Assembly (NCBI GenBank): GCA_029959085.1
Contig: JARWIR010000002.1
Location: 34,311,733 to 34,375,732, forward strand
DNA: 64,000 nucleotides
Source of the DNA: Nemophila menziesii
Lineage: Eukaryota > Streptophyta > Magnoliopsida > Boraginales > Hydrophyllaceae
Direction of reading: 5' to 3'
Below are positions 59,599-64,000 of this stretch, piece after piece (within the stretch, counting starts at the first letter, position 1; every line of letters begins with the position of its first letter). The notes under the pieces were generated by a model. The model did no database searches. It was not told the origin of the DNA and saw nothing but the letters and a program-made list of their open reading frames with translations. The position numbers and the translations under genes were made by a program.

Positions 59599-61789
59599 AA
59601 ATTGTCCATGAATCTTTATTTTTAGTTAATTGCAATATTGTCCCTATACTATGTAAATATGTCAGTAAAAGTTCCTATAACATAAAAAATGCATTGTATT
59701 CCTCTATTTTAGTGTTTTAAAACCTAATTACACTATAAATCTTTATATTACAAAAGTAACATATATTTATTATAGTAAATGATAAAATATTTACTTAAAT
59801 AAAATAAATCTAAACAAAACAAAGAAACATACAATAAGTTGTAAATTTTTTTTAGATAAATCAACGATAATATATAGTAAATTGTACATTCAGAATAAAA
59901 ACTAATACAAAATTACTACCCTAGCAACAAGTTATATGTAATCATCCTCTCTTCAGGTATTACAAATTAATTTATTGAATCTAGGATAAATCCACTATAT
60001 ATCTTGAAAGAAAGTGAGAGTACATGACATTTAAGAGAGCAATAAGTAAAAATCATTACCTTCTTTAAAGTTACTTTATTAGTGAGGACCATTCCTTGAA
60101 AAGTTGACTTGTTCTGTAACCGTCATATAAAGTAACTTTTTCAAAATTGATCATCCACGCTTACTTTTTCCAACTCACTCTTAAGTTATTCCAGAGAATT
60201 GAAATTAATACTTATTTCTCTCAAAATGACAAACCCATGTACTAAATATGCTTAGTGAAATAAAATCAGTAAAACAAGGGTCTAGAAACTCAAATCTCAT
60301 TGAGTAAATAACACAAGTCATGCCTAAATTCATATCTCAATCCATCTTTGGAATAAAGTAGACCTAAAAGTTCTGTCCAAACGATTATCGATTCTTTCTG
60401 ACTTACATATGAGTTCGAAAATATACTTGGCCTATGGATGTCAGCTTTTTAAAAATTTCCAACATTCGATACACCTTTAATCAATACCATTTTCAGATTA
60501 GGTCTATACATTTTTTAGTGTAACAAAGAAAAATTAATTAAAAGGAAAATAATAAAGTTCAGTGTTTATAACCTTCATAAAACTTAACCTTATTGAATAT
60601 CTTGGGGGGGGTTATTTCTTATGAAATTTGTTAAATATTATGAAACATTTAGTATATTATGTAGGTTATTAATGTTTCTACCTTTAGGATACATTGGAGA
60701 GTTAGATATGAGACATAAGTCACACTAGTTGGATTTAGTTTCCTTAGGAAGATACATTGTTAAACTTTAAGAATAATGTATTGTTATATTGATTTTTGTA
60801 AGATTACTTAATATACTATTTGTGGGATGTAAAAATATTGAATAGTTATTATTTATTAATCTATATAAGCACAAAATTTATTTCATGAAATTTATAACTA
60901 ATTAATTATTATTTAAATTAATAATGCTAGTAATGTTATTTTATGAGTATTTTATTATCTTAGGATAATTAACTCAGTAATATTAATTAGTCACACGATT
61001 ATATAAATTATATTACTTATTGTTTTGAATTAAATTAAATTAGTGTTGCATATAGCTGTCATAGATGTATTACAAATATTTTTAGTATAAAAAGAGTTAA
61101 GGGGTAATTTATAATATATAAAATCATTTTGTAGCAAAAAAACACTCCATGCCTCCCCTTCTCCTTTACAAGTTAAGACCTCTACAAGAGTTGAAGTATT
61201 TTTGAAGACATATGAAAATGATTAAACGCTAGCTCTAGACAATTTTTGCTACAATTTGTCTAACTTGCATTACTGTACCAAAATGTTCATATATTTCTCA
61301 TCTGAAATACAAATTACAATCCATTTTTGCTCATGCCAATTAGATTTCATGAGATTTTTAGTATAATACGAATAAAAATATTCATCAATTAATTGCATAA
61401 AATGTCAAATTCAACTGATTGTTTCATATGTAACAAGTATGGAGGATGAGCAAGTAATGGAACTTTAAGATTTAGGAGAACTACACCGTCAGATTTTCTA
61501 TAAGTAGAAAGGTTTTAAATGAAAATTTCATGAATTTTTTTTTTATTTCATTCACTATATGAACCTAGATCCTATATTAATTACATCAAATGGTATCATA
61601 TACAACTATGTGTAAAAGCATTAGCCAATAACAACGATTTATAGATTATTCTAGACGCGAGACATAATTTTAGGAGTATTTAGTACATAGTAGAGGGAAT
61701 TTTCTATATATATTTATCTTTTATACATTCTTATCTAGTTTCTCTATTTATACTATTTCTAGAATTTTAATATGTATTTTTTTTGTTAG
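59599..61789. repeat. Block f, copy at 59.6-61.8 kb
   Basis: Close match of 36379-38565. Non-coding. Confidence 0.7.
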
Positions 61790-62006
61790 GCGTGCCGTAG
61801 GTATTTCAATGCTACGATACTCCAAGATGATGATAAAACGTGAAGAAATCATGTTTGGTCATTGGTTATGGTGGAAAAGGAATATTCTAGCATATATAGA
61901 AAGTAAAAAAATATACCGACTACATTTAGAAAGTTTAATGATTGAGGTTACACGCAAGATTGACAATGATTCTAGAGGATCCATTTGTTATACATATAGG
62001 ATTTGA
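61790..62006 (+). pseudogene. Exon g, copy 5 (open after a short deletion)
   Basis: Differs from the 38566 copy by a small deletion near the acceptor (GCGTGCCGTAGG) that changes the entry frame. It is then open from MLRYSKMMIKREE through FGHWLWWKRNILAYIESKK to YTYRI and TGA. Supports the reading of exon g as a former coding exon. Unidentified. Confidence 0.5.
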
Positions 62007-63270
62007 AAGCAGAGATGTGTAGAATTTGACCGTTCGCAATTCGTAGCTGAATAAAAGAAGTTATTCTATATGTCATTGTCGTGGTTCAAACCAATCCACA
62101 CTTAAGTGAAATGTTTTAGGGGGTTTATCACTTAAAATAATCCTATGACGCAAAAAATATTTTATGGGGCTATATATAATAGAATTAAACATTATAGATG
62201 AGCCCTAGTCAGATTTTAATTAATATACAATATAAAAATGCCTTGAGCAGAAGAGAAGAAAAGAAGAATCAACTAGGAAGCTATTCATACCATTCCAACC
62301 ATTTTGGTTATTAGGTTTAAAAAATGAGTAGAGTATTCATATTCTAGTTTGTATTTTACATATGAATATGATATTCTAAATTTCTTGTTTTTTTCATTGT
62401 AGTATGAACTAATTCTACTTAAGTTGAGAACAACATTTATGTATAACTGATTCTACTTAGCTATTAATGTTTACAAGAGCACTAAGAGTAGGAGAAAATA
62501 AATTTGTCCTGACTAATTTTTGTGGGAAGTTGAATTGACTAATATAACCTTTGTTGTTCACTTACATTTACCATTTTGCTGAGTCGGTTTTACAACAACA
62601 TTAGATGGCTTTTTCTTGGTTGAGTTGATTGACAAGTCATTCTTAGAGATTTCCCTAGTTATTTTTTTCTTGTCTACATCCTAAGAAGAATTACCGACAA
62701 GCATGTCATCTTGAGAAGAAGAAGGAAATGAAATTTGGTTTTCCAGTATAATTAGACGAACGCTTTGCAGCGGTTGAAGTCATATAATATTAGTAGATGA
62801 AATATCAAAATCACTAACAGTGGATGTATTATTTTGGGATAATTATTTGGTAGCATTTGACATTGTGAAGACATCTAGATTTTTAAGAGCAACATTGGAA
62901 GAAGGAAAAATAAGGAAAAAGAAATGGCAATGACTTTTTTTAAAGAGAAGTAAAAGTAGTTTATTACTTAAAAACAAAGATGTAAGAAGGTAAAGCGATT
63001 ATATTGGAAAGTGGAGAAGTAGAAAAATTCAAAGTTTGGAGTCAAGTAAAAAATAATTAGTAGGACCGAGTCATGTGGATGTAGGCTTAGTGTGTATGTA
63101 TTACATTTTTAAGAGAAAAGGGACATTGATGGAGAATTCTGATAAGTTTTCAAGAAGTTTGGTTTGCAGAGATATAAGCGATATTTGGATGAGGTATTTT
63201 TAGTTCAGATAAATACTTTTAAATTTTTTAATTTGGTATTTCCATATTTTAGTATTTTTGTCTATTTACC
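62007..63270. repeat. Block h, copy 5, with minus-strand relic
   Basis: The relic at about 62566-62840 keeps the GTAAGT donor. The single AGTTTGGTTTGCAGAGATAT unit near 63155 is the unexpanded form of the 80 bp triplication at 39924. Confidence 0.5.
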
Positions 63271-63456
63271 TTGTATTGAATAATATGTCAATACATGATA
63301 ATTTGAACTTCTATCAATAAGAATGCAATTTTTTAAAAGAATGGTGAAATAATTTCAGGAATAATATAGATGAGATGAGAGATGATAGATTGATATAAAT
63401 ATATATGAACAAATCATGAAATAAGTTCAAATGAATATTTTTCAAATTTTTTTTAT

Positions 63457-63497
<41 letters not shown>

Positions 63498-64000
63498 TTA
63501 AATTTAATATTTAATTAACAATTTTTTTTATTCCATATATATGTATATCAAGAAATAATTTTAAATGAATAACTTTTTGGAAATTTATGTAAAGAAAAAG
63601 TTTATATATGGACATTAATATTTATTTGAGTCTTTTTTATTATTAGTCTCTACATCCAACTCTATTGTCATTTTATTAAATACAAGAATTATATAATTAT
63701 TTAACACTATTATTTTAATTTTTCAAATTCTCACTTTAAGTTTCCAACAATTAAATTTTATATCATTTTAAGTCATTTAGTTTTATTTGTATAATCTATC
63801 ATATACATTAACAATAATTTTAAAATAATTAATTTTAAAAACATCAATAACAAGATGTATAGTATAATTTTAATCTAATATAGGTCCATATAGAAATAAT
63901 ATAACTTGAAAAATTAGGAAAAACCTCTTAGTATTTTATACAAAAAAATAGAAAACGATTCCTTAGTTCATATTTAAAATTGGGAAAATGAACAAGAAAC
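63271..64000. repeat. Block i, copy 5 (cut by window end)
   Basis: Direct-orientation partner of the inverted segment 40225-41330, with an AT microsatellite at about 63460-63491. No gene. Confidence 0.7.

Larger units (their letters stand above)
44820..64000. repeat. Second copy of the large (~25 kb) duplicated series
   Basis: Block order from here matches the series starting at 1040: leader a, hairpin, DCL3-like (46941 against 3054), f, g, h, i-k, hairpin, two DCL3-like (54611/56227 against 10547/12132), then i, j, DCL3-like (58898 against 35691), f, g, h. Shared private changes support the pairing: the 18-base exon A deletion in 3054 and 46941, the AACAT junction in 12132 and 56227, and the j-to-exon A join in 35691 and 58898. 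It is cut by the window end. Confidence 0.85.

Noticed and set aside
1..64000. Telomeric repeats, rDNA or organellar insertions
   Set aside because: TTTAGGG occurs only singly, and no rRNA, chloroplast or mitochondrial gene sequence was recognised.

Overview
This is an AT-rich plant nuclear window, probably from a eudicot. The evidence is a plant Ty3/gypsy element of the Athila type, plant-style GT-AG introns, and gene fragments that resemble plant DICER-LIKE 3. No intact cellular gene is visible. The window is almost entirely duplicated, decayed, rearranged DNA. Only its left edge (1 to about 1,040) and a block near 42.6-44.8 kb look different.

The main content is a family of repeat units. 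In order, a full unit has: an AT-rich leader (a); a ~610 bp fold-back hairpin; two exons of a DCL3-like RNase IIIb/dsRBD fragment on the + strand; a non-coding block (f); a short + strand terminal exon of unknown identity (g); a block (h) with a minus-strand gene relic; AT-rich blocks (i, j); and block k. There are ten DCL3-like fragments: 3054, 10547, 12132, 16047, 17632, 35691, 46941, 54611, 56227 and 58898. There are five hairpins: 2213, 9700, 15200, 46084 and 53793. All ten fragments have Leu where the RNase III catalytic Glu should be, so the founder was probably already inactive.

The layout is nested. A recent 5.5 kb tandem duplication gives 7481-12975 and 12976-18470. A larger duplication makes 44820-64000 a second copy of the series starting at 1040; it is ~25 kb long once the retrotransposon and the 5.5 kb duplication are subtracted. 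Inside these are an inversion (40.2-41.3 kb), an 80 bp triplication (39.9-40.15 kb), a 180 bp hAT-like MITE (51289-51468) and several junctions with short microhomology.

A 12.8 kb Athila-type LTR retrotransposon (20159-32944, read on the minus strand) sits inside block f. It has a 5 bp target duplication GAACG, LTRs of 1,574 and 1,565 bp, a tRNA-Asp-type primer binding site, gag, protease, reverse transcriptase, RNase H, an integrase with an intact DD35E, and an extra ORF after pol. Stops and frameshifts break gag, RT and the extra ORF, so it is not autonomous. Its LTRs differ at about 40 places by eye, roughly 2.5 percent. Its untranslated region carries an unusual GC-rich repeat built on an AACCGGG-TT-CCCGGTT core.

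The observation most worth following is the array of Dicer-like 3 fragments, most of them near long fold-back hairpins. A small-RNA link (hairpin siRNAs, or regulation of the true DCL3 gene) is possible, but this is inference only.
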